This document shows, in pieces, positions 8,600 to 15,812 of a DNA stretch of 64,000 nt. A program made the position numbers and the translations under genes. Each line of letters opens with the position of its first letter. Positions within the stretch are counted from its first letter, which is position 1. Source of the stretch: Flavonifractor sp. An92 (lineage in GTDB: Bacteria > Bacillota > Clostridia > Oscillospirales > Oscillospiraceae); the NCBI RefSeq assembly GCF_002159175.1, contig NZ_NFGZ01000002.1, forward strand, positions 1-64,000, in the 5' to 3' direction. The notes below the pieces were generated by a model. The model searched no databases. It saw only the letters and a list, made by a program, of their open reading frames with translations, and was not told where the DNA came from.

Positions 8600-9940
8600 A
8601 TGACAGGGCAAGCAGCGCCGATGACCGAGGGTTCCATCGGCAAACGGATCACCTTATTCGCCATGCCCATTTTTCTGGGCAATCTGTTCCAGCAGCTCTA
8701 TAACACCGCCGATTCCCTGATCGTGGGCAACTTTCTGGGGAGCAACGCCCTGGCGGCGGTGAGCTCGTCGGGCAGCCTCATTTTCATGCTCATCGGCTTC
8801 CTGAGCGGTATGTCCATCGGCGCAGGCGTGGTGATCGCCCGCTATTTCGGCGCGGGTGACCGGGAGAACATGGACCTGGCCATCCACACCACCGTGGCCT
8901 TCGGCCTGGCGGCCAGCGTGGTCATGACCCTGATCGGCGTTCTGCTCTCCCCCCAGATCCTACGGCTCATGGCCACCCCTGAGGTGGTCATGGGGGACTC
9001 GGTGACCTATCTGCGCATCTACTTCGCCGGGTCCGTGGGCTTTGTGATGTACAACATCTTCGTGGGTATCCTCCAGGCCGTGGGGGACAGCCGCCACCCG
9101 CTCTACTATCTGATCGTATCCTCCCTGGTCAACATCGTGCTGGACATCACCTTCATCGCCGGCTTCGGCATGGGGGTGGAGGGAGCGGCCATCGCCACCG
9201 TCATCTCCCAGCTGGTCAGCGCCCTGCTGTGCCTCATCCAGCTCACGTGCCGGCAGAAGAACTGCCGCCTGTATCTGCGCCGGATCGCCTTTACGCCGCG
9301 GCTCCTGAAGCAGATCATCCGCATGGGTCTGCCCTCCGGCCTCCAGAACTCCATCATCGCCTTTGCCAACGTGGTGGTCCAGTCCAACATCAACTCCTTC
9401 GGCGAGCTGGCCATGGCCGGAGTGGGCGCCTACTCCAAGATCGAGGGCTTCGGCTTCCTGCCCATCACCAGCTTCACCATGGCCCTTACCACCTTCATCG
9501 GCCAGAATTTGGGCGCCGCGCAGTACGAGCGGGCCAAAAAGGGCGCCCGCTTCGGTATCTGGGCCACCGTGGTGCTGGCGGAGCTCATCGGCGTGGCGGT
9601 GTTCGTGTTCGCCCCCTGGCTCATCGCCGCCTTCGACTCCAATCCGGAGGTCATTAGCATCGGCGTGGCCAAGGCCCGCACGTCCACGCTGTTCTTCTTC
9701 CTCCTGGCCTTCTCCCACGCCATCTCCGCCGTGCTCCGGGGCGCGGGCCGTGCCATTGTGCCCATGACGGTGATGCTGGTCTTTTGGTGCGTGGTGCGGG
9801 TGGGCTTCCTCACCATCACCGTGCCCCTCACCCACAGCATCCTCATGCTCTACTGGGTCTATCCGCTGACCTGGGCCCTCAGTTCGCTGACCTTCCTCAT
9901 CTACTACAAAAAGGCTGACTGGCTCCACAGCCGCTTCTGA
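8600..9940 (+). CDS. MATE family efflux transporter
   Basis: The 446-residue protein has about twelve hydrophobic segments in two similar halves. The N-terminus (ITLFAMPIFLGNLFQQLYNTADSLIVG) is the standard MATE opening. MATE proteins export cationic drugs or metabolites by Na+ or H+ antiport across the inner membrane. AAGGGGAGGG precedes the ATG and the gene has its own promoter. The C-terminus (YYKKADWLHSRF) looks complete. No terminator follows: a convergent recombinase frame begins immediately after the stop, and its open frame runs back through this gene in antisense. Confidence 0.92.
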   Translation: MTGQAAPMTEGSIGKRITLFAMPIFLGNLFQQLYNTADSLIVGNFLGSNALAAVSSSGSLIFMLIGFLSGMSIGAGVVIARYFGAGDRENMDLAIHTTVAFGLAASVVMTLIGVLLSPQILRLMATPEVVMGDSVTYLRIYFAGSVGFVMYNIFVGILQAVGDSRHPLYYLIVSSLVNIVLDITFIAGFGMGVEGAAIATVISQLVSALLCLIQLTCRQKNCRLYLRRIAFTPRLLKQIIRMGLPSGLQNSIIAFANVVVQSNINSFGELAMAGVGAYSKIEGFGFLPITSFTMALTTFIGQNLGAAQYERAKKGARFGIWATVVLAELIGVAVFVFAPWLIAAFDSNPEVISIGVAKARTSTLFFFLLAFSHAISAVLRGAGRAIVPMTVMLVFWCVVRVGFLTITVPLTHSILMLYWVYPLTWALSSLTFLIYYKKADWLHSRF

Positions 9941-11353
9941 GCGCCAAACCACCGCCGCCTGGCTTCCGGTGAGACGGATCTCCCGGATGTACCGGGCGGC
10001 GGTCTGCTTTTTTTCCGCAAAGGACAGGGAAGAGAAGCGGGGCGGCCGCGCGGGTCGGGGAACACGGGCGCGGAGTGCCGTGCGCTCCCGTTCCAAGGCC
10101 TGAACGGCCCGGTCGATGTGGGCGGCGGTGACGGCACTGCTCTCGGCCAGGGCGGAAATGAGGCGGCTGATCTTTTCGTCGATGGCCCGGAGGGCCCGGT
10201 CGGTCTCCGGGTCCCGGGCGGGGGGCTCCGCCCCCTGGGTCCGCAGCCGTTCCTCCAGCTGGGCGGCCACGTCCCGCTCCAGGGCGGACAGGTCCACCCG
10301 GATGGAGGCCCGGCACACCTTCAGGTTGGAGCGGCCGCTGCACAGCAGGTAGCGCTTGCTCCCCTCCCGGTTGACTTTCACCGCGTAGCCGCAGGCGCCG
10401 CATTTCAGCAGGCCGGAGAGCCAGGTGTGCTTCCCACGGCCCTGGCCGCCCAGCTGTTGGTTGCGCTCCAGCTTGTACTGACAGGTGAGCCAGAGCTGGG
10501 CGGGGACCAAGCCCTCGTGGAGGCTCAGGGAGAAGCGGGGGCCGTCTCCCGCCCCGGCGCGGTCCCGCTTGCCCACCAGCAGTCCCCCGTGGCGGCCGTC
10601 GAAGCTTTCGGGGGGATGGGTGAGGGACACGCCACGGGCCTGGTAATAGCGATAGACCTCCCCGTCGGCCCGGACATAGACGGGGTTGTGGAGAATCCGG
10701 GAGAGAGCCACATTGTCCCACACCGCCCGCCGGGGGCCGGGGATACCGGCGGCGTTGAGAGCGCGGACCACGCTGCCCAGGGTGGCCTCCGGCGCGGCGT
10801 AGGAAGCGAACAGGGCCGCCGCCTGCCCGGCCTGTTCCCCGGGCAGAAGGGCGGGGAGGAGGTTTCCCTCCGGTCCGGGGAGCTTTCCCAGCTGAAACCC
10901 ATAGGGGGCCGGGCCGCCGGGCCAGGCCCCCAGTCCGGCGCGCTGATAGTAGTTGTCCTTCACCCGCTGGGCGGTGGTCTCCCGCTCCAGCTGGGCAAAG
11001 ACCATGATGATGTTCAGCATGGCCCGGCCCATGGGGGTGGAGGTGTCGAAGGTCTCGTGGATGGAGACGAACTCCACCCGGCAGCGGCTCAGGGTCTCCC
11101 ACAGCCGCCCGAAGTCGGCGATGGAACGGGAGAAGCGGTCCAGGCGGTACACCACGATCTTGCCGATGAGCCCCCGCTCCACGTCGGCCATGAGCCGCCG
11201 GAAGGCGGGGCGGTTGGTGTTCTTGCCGGAGTAGCCCCGGTCCTGGTAGACTTTGACGTTTTGGCCGGTCTCCCGGCGGCACAGGTCGATCTGGCCCTGG
11301 ATGGAGAGGCTGTCCGCCTTGTCCACCGACTGCCGGGCATAGATGGCGTCCAA
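8960..11353 (-). CDS. Large serine recombinase, C-terminus running on antisense to MATE
   Basis: Residues 1-150 are a resolvase-type catalytic domain (YARQSVDKADS near the start, YRLDRFSRS in the middle). A recombinase domain, a zinc ribbon (CGACGYAVKV and a downstream CSGRSNLKVC) and a coiled coil follow, as in large serine integrases. The start is TTG at 11353 with AAAGGGGGTGG upstream. Recognisable sequence ends near residue 471 (RLTGSQAAVVW), close to a usual C-terminus. The frame then lacks a stop and continues for about 326 codons to 8960, all antisense to MATE. That tail is surely not native: the original 3' end was probably lost in a rearrangement at about 9941. The enzyme may still fold. 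Confidence 0.75.
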   Translation of the reverse strand: MDAIYARQSVDKADSLSIQGQIDLCRRETGQNVKVYQDRGYSGKNTNRPAFRRLMADVERGLIGKIVVYRLDRFSRSIADFGRLWETLSRCRVEFVSIHETFDTSTPMGRAMLNIIMVFAQLERETTAQRVKDNYYQRAGLGAWPGGPAPYGFQLGKLPGPEGNLLPALLPGEQAGQAAALFASYAAPEATLGSVVRALNAAGIPGPRRAVWDNVALSRILHNPVYVRADGEVYRYYQARGVSLTHPPESFDGRHGGLLVGKRDRAGAGDGPRFSLSLHEGLVPAQLWLTCQYKLERNQQLGGQGRGKHTWLSGLLKCGACGYAVKVNREGSKRYLLCSGRSNLKVCRASIRVDLSALERDVAAQLEERLRTQGAEPPARDPETDRALRAIDEKISRLISALAESSAVTAAHIDRAVQALERERTALRARVPRPARPPRFSSLSFAEKKQTAARYIREIRLTGSQAAVVWRSEAAVEPVSLFVVDEEGQRTEGPGQRIDPVEHEDAVGEGHGDGEEAHPHHAPKDQHHRHGHNGTARAPEHGGDGVGEGQEEEEQRGRAGLGHADANDLRIGVEGGDEPGGEHEHRHADELRQHHGGPDTEAGALFGPLVLRGAQILADEGGKGHGEAGDGQEAEALDLGVGAHSGHGQLAEGVDVGLDHHVGKGDDGVLEAGGQTHADDLLQEPRRKGDPAQIQAAVLLPARELDEAQQGADQLGDDGGDGRSLHPHAEAGDEGDVQHDVDQGGYDQIVERVAAVPHGLEDTHEDVVHHKAHGPGEVDAQIGHRVPHDHLRGGHEP

Positions 11354-11413
11354 GCGGCGTCCACCCCCTTTCCCTCCAGCTTATGCGGAGGGAGCAGGGC
11401 CTTAGAAGCAAAC

Positions 11414-11455
11414 AACACCGCCCGGAGGGAAGCCATGCTCCCTCCGGGCGGCGTT
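11414..11455 (-). terminator. Terminator after the DUF1351 gene
   Basis: A strong hairpin (ACCGCCCGGAGGGA with TCCCTCCGGGCGGC) lies between the DUF1351 stop and the recombinase start. It ends the leftward radical-SAM operon. Confidence 0.7.
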
Positions 11456-11459
11456 TTCG

Positions 11460-12221
11460 TTATTCCACGCTTTCCCACTGAATTCCGGCGCGGGTGAGCA
11501 GCGCCAGGGCCTCCTCCAGCTGAGCCTGGGTGCCGGTGAGCTTCACCGTTTTGGAGAGGACCGGGCCGTCTCCGGCGGGCGGGGGCGTGACGGGACGCTC
11601 CGCCGCCTCCAGCTTCTCCCGGTAGGTGTCCAGGCCGTCAGCATTCAGGGTCTCCAGATATTTGGCGGTCAGGGCTCCGGCGTGGCTCCCGCCGGTGGTG
11701 CGGATCTGCTCCAGGTTCCAGGCCGCGGCGGCGATCTTGGCGTCCACCGCCGCCTTCCAGGTCTTGGCCGAGGTGGTCTTGTTGAGCCACTTGCGGTCCA
11801 GGAAGGCGGGGCTGTCCAGCACCTGCCGGGCCATGCTGCCCAGGGGGGCGCTCTTGTCCAGGAAGTAGGCGGCGATCTCCCCCCACTTGGCCATCTTGTC
11901 CCGCTCGTCCATCTGGTCCACGAAGGACTTGATCTGGTCCAGGGGGGCGTCGATCATGGCCAGGAGCTCCTTCACCTGGGCCTCGAAGTCGTTGTAAGGG
12001 GCCAGATAGGCCCGCTTGATCTCCTTCCGGCGGTCGTCGATGTCCTTGCGCAGGCGGGTGAGCTCCTTCTTGTCGGCCTTGGCCTCCGCCAGGGACTCCT
12101 CGCTGTACACCACGTTCTCATAACGGGCCAGGACGGCGGAGAGGGCCTCCTTCATCTCGGCAAAGTTGTCAATGGACACCAGACCCGGCTCCTGCCGGGA
12201 GATCAGCTGCAATTCATCCAT
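11460..12221 (-). CDS. DUF1351 domain protein
   Basis: The 253-residue protein is soluble and helical, with a long charged coiled coil at about 45-90 (SLAEAKADKKELTRLRKDID) and a tryptophan-containing middle region (KWLNKTTSAKTWKAAV). These are features of DUF1351, a family mostly seen in phages and prophages of Firmicutes, often near recombination genes; its function is unknown. AGGAAAGGA precedes the ATG. No other phage structural genes are present here. It is the last gene of the operon carrying the radical SAM protein, so it may have been co-opted. Confidence 0.7.
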   Translation of the reverse strand: MDELQLISRQEPGLVSIDNFAEMKEALSAVLARYENVVYSEESLAEAKADKKELTRLRKDIDDRRKEIKRAYLAPYNDFEAQVKELLAMIDAPLDQIKSFVDQMDERDKMAKWGEIAAYFLDKSAPLGSMARQVLDSPAFLDRKWLNKTTSAKTWKAAVDAKIAAAAWNLEQIRTTGGSHAGALTAKYLETLNADGLDTYREKLEAAERPVTPPPAGDGPVLSKTVKLTGTQAQLEEALALLTRAGIQWESVE

Positions 12222-12254
12222 GTTGGTCGGTTCCTTTCCTACGAAAATAGAGGG

Positions 12255-12800
12255 TTACAGGTCCGCCTCGTCCCCATCCAGATCATCCTCATCCAGGAAG
12301 GAGCGGTCCAGCTCCTTCTCATCCGGGACGCTCAGATAGCCGCCGTGGGCGCCGTCGAGATCATCCTGGTATTCCCCAGAGGCGATGTGGATGTAGCGGT
12401 CCTGAAGGCGGTCATAATAATAGGTCGACTGATAGCAGTTGTTATCGCTATAAATCTCGATCCCTTCCACCCGGATCTGGGCGATGTCATCCATGGACTG
12501 GATCTTTTTCTTGACGGAGTTGAAAAAGCGGGTCCGCTTGCCCTTGGCAACGGAGTCGCCGCCCTCCAGCTTCACCGACTGGCCCAGCAGATCCAGCATG
12601 GCGTCCACCGTGGGGCATTTGGCCAGGCGCTTGGGGCTGAGGTTGGCGTCGATCTCGCCGTAACAGCCGGGGTCGCCATAGTAGTCCTCATAGGCGTTGA
12701 GTTCCCAGTTGAGGTACTTCTTATTTTTTAACTGAATGGACACCGTGAGCATAAAGCTGCTGGAGCTGGAATTGGTGACAAAATCGGTACGGAATTTCAT
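12255..12800 (-). CDS. Uncharacterised protein with N-terminal TDFVTNSSSSSF motif (copy 1)
   Basis: The 181-residue protein starts with MKFRTDFVTNSSSSSF, exactly the first 16 residues of the protein encoded at 13910-14539, after which the two diverge completely. The body is rich in Tyr, Asp and Glu with a very acidic C-terminus. No Cys cluster, signal peptide or membrane segment beyond the short start is visible. The Ser-rich N-terminus is one I associate with many unexplained Firmicute proteins. AAAGGAG precedes the ATG. The shared N-terminus on both sides of a radical SAM gene suggests a recognition tag or leader for that enzyme, which is inference. Function unknown. Confidence 0.72.
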   Translation of the reverse strand: MKFRTDFVTNSSSSSFMLTVSIQLKNKKYLNWELNAYEDYYGDPGCYGEIDANLSPKRLAKCPTVDAMLDLLGQSVKLEGGDSVAKGKRTRFFNSVKKKIQSMDDIAQIRVEGIEIYSDNNCYQSTYYYDRLQDRYIHIASGEYQDDLDGAHGGYLSVPDEKELDRSFLDEDDLDGDEADL

Positions 12801-12815
12801 GAAAATGCTCCTTTC

Positions 12816-13889
12816 TCAGGTGGTGCGCTGGCTGCGGCGGCACAGCACGATCTCTGGTTTCAGGGGACAGCCGCCCATGCACACCTCCCGCTGGGGGCAG
12901 GTGGGACAGGCGGCGCGCAGGGGAGCGCGGAAGGCGTCAAATTGCGGGCTGTCCCAGGCCTCCTGGATGCTGTGGTCCCGGAGGGAGACGCCGTAGCGCC
13001 GCTCCTGGTCGAAGCTGCACGGCAGCATCACCAGATCGGCGGAGATGTAGCAGGAGAAGCGGGCACCCTCGCAGGTGTCCAGGGCGGCCAGCTCCAGATT
13101 GGCGCAGTGGTTCACCACGCCTGGGATGGTACAGCTGTCCAGTCCCAGCTTGTAGGGGAGGGTGTTGTGGTCCAGAAGGGCGAAAAAGCGCGCCAGCCGG
13201 GGGTCGTCGGGGTCCAGGACATTTTCCCGGCTGCCCTGGCCCACCGGCTTGTGGAGGAGGAACACCACGGCGTTGATGCCCGCCGGGAAGGTGTTGTGCT
13301 CCAGGCGGTCCAGAGCCTCGTCGATGGAGTTGCGGCCCAGGACATAGTGGATGTTGGTGCGCACCCCGGCGGCGAGCAGCATCTGAATGGCGTCCAGGGT
13401 GTAGGAGCTGCGGTACCAGCTCACCGCCACCGCGCCGCAGTACCGGGCGCACAGGGCGGCGTGCTCCTCTGTGAGGCCGAAGCCGGAGGTGGTGAAGTTG
13501 GGGACGATGTGGTGCTCCCGGCACAGGGCCAGGATCTCCCCAAAGTGCTCGTGCATGTCCGGGTCGCCCCGGCCGCCCAGGGCGAACTGGTTCACCTTGC
13601 CCGCGCACTGGCGGACGATTTCGGCGAAATCCTCCAGGGCCATGTTGGGGGCCTCCACGGTGCGGCCGCTCTGGTAGCAGCCGATCCCCGCCTTGGCGCA
13701 CAGGCCGGACTTGCCGTGGGCACAGTGGCCCATGATCCCCACGTCGATGAGGTGGGGGAAAGAGGCCATGAAGGGGTCCACCCCGGTGTCCTTTCTGTCC
13801 TCCAGGATACCGGTGCGGAGGTAGGCCCCGGTCTGGTCGTCAAAGAAGGTGAGAAAGTGGTATTTGGAGTCATATATGCGGTGTCTCAA
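12816..13889 (-). CDS. Radical SAM/SPASM protein with atypical cysteine spacing
   Basis: The 357-residue protein has an N-terminal cluster motif with Cys56, Cys64 and Cys71 (GHCAHGKSGLCAKAGIGC). The spacing is C-x7-C-x6-C instead of the usual C-x3-x2 pattern. A TIM-barrel-like body follows (NQFALGGRGDPDMHEHF, then NFTTSGFGLTEE). The C-terminus is a SPASM-like set of cysteines (MLPCSFD, then CPTCPQREVCMGGCPL, then VLC), expected to hold auxiliary Fe-S clusters as in peptide-modifying enzymes. The start is TTG with AGGAGG nine bases upstream. It lies between the two NSSSSSF proteins and is co-transcribed with a 53-residue peptide gene, so peptide or protein modification is likely. Substrate unknown. 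Confidence 0.82.
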   Translation of the reverse strand: MRHRIYDSKYHFLTFFDDQTGAYLRTGILEDRKDTGVDPFMASFPHLIDVGIMGHCAHGKSGLCAKAGIGCYQSGRTVEAPNMALEDFAEIVRQCAGKVNQFALGGRGDPDMHEHFGEILALCREHHIVPNFTTSGFGLTEEHAALCARYCGAVAVSWYRSSYTLDAIQMLLAAGVRTNIHYVLGRNSIDEALDRLEHNTFPAGINAVVFLLHKPVGQGSRENVLDPDDPRLARFFALLDHNTLPYKLGLDSCTIPGVVNHCANLELAALDTCEGARFSCYISADLVMLPCSFDQERRYGVSLRDHSIQEAWDSPQFDAFRAPLRAACPTCPQREVCMGGCPLKPEIVLCRRSQRTT

Positions 13890-13909
13890 GGCGGTTTTCC
13901 TCCTGCTTG

Positions 13910-14539
13910 TTACGAAAAGAGATCAAAGGAACACAGCTCCATGCCGGGGACTGTGTCATCGGAACCGAAGTCCTCGTCTTCGCCCTCCTCCGATTCTCCC
14001 CAATACTCCCCGCCGATGTGGATCGCCACGGCGCCCAGCTCGTCCAGGGTGGGGACGGTGTCGGTGCAGAGGGCGGTGAGCTGAGGGAGCGCCCCCAGGT
14101 AGCGGCCGAAGAGAAGGTTGTCCACTCCGCTCAGGGCCTGCTCCACGGCCTCCCGGGTGGGCTCGGTCCCGGCCAGAATGGAAAAGGCCGGGTCCTTGGC
14201 CAGAACCTCCAGCAGGGCCTGGGGCTCCAGCGCGTTCTGGGCAAAAGCGGCCGCGGCGCACAGGGATTCCGGGCGGTAGGGGCTCCGGCCCAGCTCGTCG
14301 CTGGAGATCAGGTGGAGCAGCGCCCCTGCCAGGTCGGCGGAGGTGTGCAGGGGCTTGTCCTGATAGAAGAGCTCCCCGTCTTTCCGGCACAGGCGGCCCT
14401 CCAGGAATTGACCGGCGTCCTCGGTCAGGTCCAGCTCGTCGATGAAACGGGAGGAGGCCTGGCCGTCCCGGGTGGTCAGGCGTACCGCCACAAAGGAGCT
14501 GGAGCTGGAATTGGTAACAAAATCGGTGCGGAATTTCAT
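13910..14539 (-). CDS. Uncharacterised protein with N-terminal TDFVTNSSSSSF motif (copy 2)
   Basis: The 209-residue protein shares residues 1-16 with the protein at 12255-12800; the codons differ at several silent positions, so the protein sequence is what is conserved. The rest is unrelated to copy 1: an acidic, helical body with a Glu/Asp tail (EDEDFGSDD). No catalytic motif or Cys cluster is recognised. A GGAGG site precedes the ATG. It lies directly upstream of the radical SAM gene. I infer that the common N-terminus is read by a shared partner, most simply the radical SAM enzyme, but it could be a localisation or ribosome-level signal. Confidence 0.72.
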   Translation of the reverse strand: MKFRTDFVTNSSSSSFVAVRLTTRDGQASSRFIDELDLTEDAGQFLEGRLCRKDGELFYQDKPLHTSADLAGALLHLISSDELGRSPYRPESLCAAAAFAQNALEPQALLEVLAKDPAFSILAGTEPTREAVEQALSGVDNLLFGRYLGALPQLTALCTDTVPTLDELGAVAIHIGGEYWGESEEGEDEDFGSDDTVPGMELCSFDLFS

Positions 14540-14551
14540 AGCCCGTTCCTC

Positions 14552-15091
14552 CTACTCGTCCCAGTCGTAAGGATCAAAGACCTCGATGTACTCACTCACA
14601 TCCCCGAAGGCCTCCAGGAAGTCCTGAAACTGCTGGAACTGGGCCTGGGGGGAGAATTCCTCGTCCTCTTCGTCCTCAAATTCTTCTTCATCCTCCAGCT
14701 CGCCCCGCAGGGCCAGGATGGTGTCGGTATCCAGATCAAATTGCTCCACGTCGGCACTGCCGGGGTAGGAGTAGAAATAGGAACTGCCGTACTCGTCGTC
14801 CAGATACTGGATCTCCAGCAGCATTCCCACCTGGGGGACCGCCTTCATGAGCTCGTCGGCGATGTCGGTGACGCCGTAGAGGCTGCCGGAATCCTCCTGG
14901 CAGAGGGCCAGCTCCGCCGTTCCGCCGGCGTAGGGGCTGGCGGGGGAGAGGCCGGCCTGCTCTTCCCAGAGCTGGCGGAATTCCTCGCTGATCCAGCGGG
15001 AGGCGGCGGCCTGTTCGCTGTGCAGATAGGCGTCCAACCGGGTGAGCTCCTCCTCGCTTCCGCGGAAGAGGAAGGTAAACATTCCCTGCAT
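14552..15091 (-). CDS. Acidic hypothetical protein
   Basis: This 179-residue protein of unknown function has an extremely acidic stretch at about 130-147 (ELEDEEEFEDEEDEEF) and an aromatic-rich middle (YGSSYFYSYPGSADVEQFD). It has no signal peptide or membrane segment. AGGAGG is well placed before the ATG at 15091. Its start overlaps the control region of the 53-residue gene's end (gap 11 bp), and it is followed by the copy-2 NSSSSSF gene 12 bp later, so it is tightly built into the operon. The acidity is shared with both NSSSSSF proteins. Confidence 0.65.
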   Translation of the reverse strand: MQGMFTFLFRGSEEELTRLDAYLHSEQAAASRWISEEFRQLWEEQAGLSPASPYAGGTAELALCQEDSGSLYGVTDIADELMKAVPQVGMLLEIQYLDDEYGSSYFYSYPGSADVEQFDLDTDTILALRGELEDEEEFEDEEDEEFSPQAQFQQFQDFLEAFGDVSEYIEVFDPYDWDE

Positions 15092-15102
15092 GATGATTCC
15101 TC

Positions 15103-15264
15103 CTATTTCATTCCGTACCGGTGTGCCAGGTCCTCCAGCTCCTCATCGTCGGCGCGGCGGATGGCGTCCTCGTCCAGCAGCATGGCGGGCATGCCTGCGG
15201 CAGCACCCGCCCACACCTCGTCCAACAATTTCCGGCGCAGGTCCTCGTTCTTATCGTCCGGCAT
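15103..15264 (-). CDS. 53-residue small protein, possible peptide substrate or adaptor
   Basis: The ORF starts at an ATG with AAAGGAG upstream and ends in TAG 11 bp before the next gene. It is charged and helical at both ends (MPDDKNEDLRRKLLDEVW; RRADDEELEDLAHRYGMK) around a small-residue core (AGAAAGMPAMLL). No Cys is present. Size, operon position and nearness to a radical SAM/SPASM gene fit a ribosomal peptide precursor or a small partner protein; neither is shown. Spacing and the ribosome site make it likely to be real. Confidence 0.55.
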   Translation of the reverse strand: MPDDKNEDLRRKLLDEVWAGAAAGMPAMLLDEDAIRRADDEELEDLAHRYGMK

Positions 15265-15282
15265 GAAAAACACTCCTTTCGG

Positions 15283-15708
15283 TCAAAACAGGGTCTTTTC
15301 GTTCTCGCTGAACAGCTTGTCGTTGATGGTGTCCAGCCCGGTGCCATGGAGGATGCCGTGGCTGATGATGGCATCCCGGCGGTTTTTGGGGTAGAGCTGG
15401 GCGTAGGTGGACAGCCGCAGCAGGCACTGGGTCTGTTCCAGGGTGGCGTCCAGACCGATACAGAGGCAGAGCAGCCGGTCCCGGGAGGGCTTGCGCCGCC
15501 CGGCAAAGACCTGGTGGAGATACACCTCGCTCATCCCGGACTGGCGGGCCAGGGCTGCCTTGGACAGGCGCTTGCGCTGGTAGAGCTGGCCCAGCAGTTC
15601 GGTGACGCTTTGGTTGGAAAAGTAGCGGCGGTTTTCCCGCAGGTAGGTGTCGATGTTGCTCTGCTCCATGAGCTCCTGGCTCAGGTCGCCAGTCGACTTG
15701 TACTCCAT
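15283..15708 (-). CDS. XRE-like helix-turn-helix protein
   Basis: The 141-residue protein has a Cro/C1-type HTH at about 45-75 (LSKAALARQSGMSEVYLHQVFAGRRKPSRD), preceded by a helical segment and followed by a helical tail. It is the first gene of the leftward operon and divergent from a Ser/Thr kinase-like gene. HTH/kinase pairs like this recur in Clostridia, and the XRE protein is often thought to be a kinase target or partner; that is not established here. It probably binds the 104-bp divergent region and regulates both operons. Confidence 0.8.
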   Translation of the reverse strand: MEYKSTGDLSQELMEQSNIDTYLRENRRYFSNQSVTELLGQLYQRKRLSKAALARQSGMSEVYLHQVFAGRRKPSRDRLLCLCIGLDATLEQTQCLLRLSTYAQLYPKNRRDAIISHGILHGTGLDTINDKLFSENEKTLF

Positions 15709-15722
15709 GAGCAGTCCCTCAC

Positions 15723-15751
15723 TTTACAATTTCTGAAATGTTGGCTATACT
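15723..15751 (+). promoter_or_regulatory. Promoter of the kinase/zinc-ribbon operon
   Basis: TTTACA (15723-15728) and TATACT (15746-15751) are separated by 17 bp. Just downstream, ACAACATTTGT forms a short dyad, and the surrounding bases are rich in palindromic fragments (TGTACA, AATACAATAT). This makes it a good candidate operator for the divergent XRE protein. A weaker minus-strand pair (TTGTAT, TACAGT) may drive the XRE operon. Confidence 0.65.
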
Positions 15752-15812
15752 TACTGTACAACATTTGTTCTTTTAATACAATATGCGCGCTGCATAGTGT
15801 ACAAATTTTGGG

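Noticed and set aside
8960-9940. The last 326 residues of the recombinase frame as a real domain
   Set aside because: They are exactly antisense to MATE and are low-complexity acidic/His-rich sequence without any recombinase feature.
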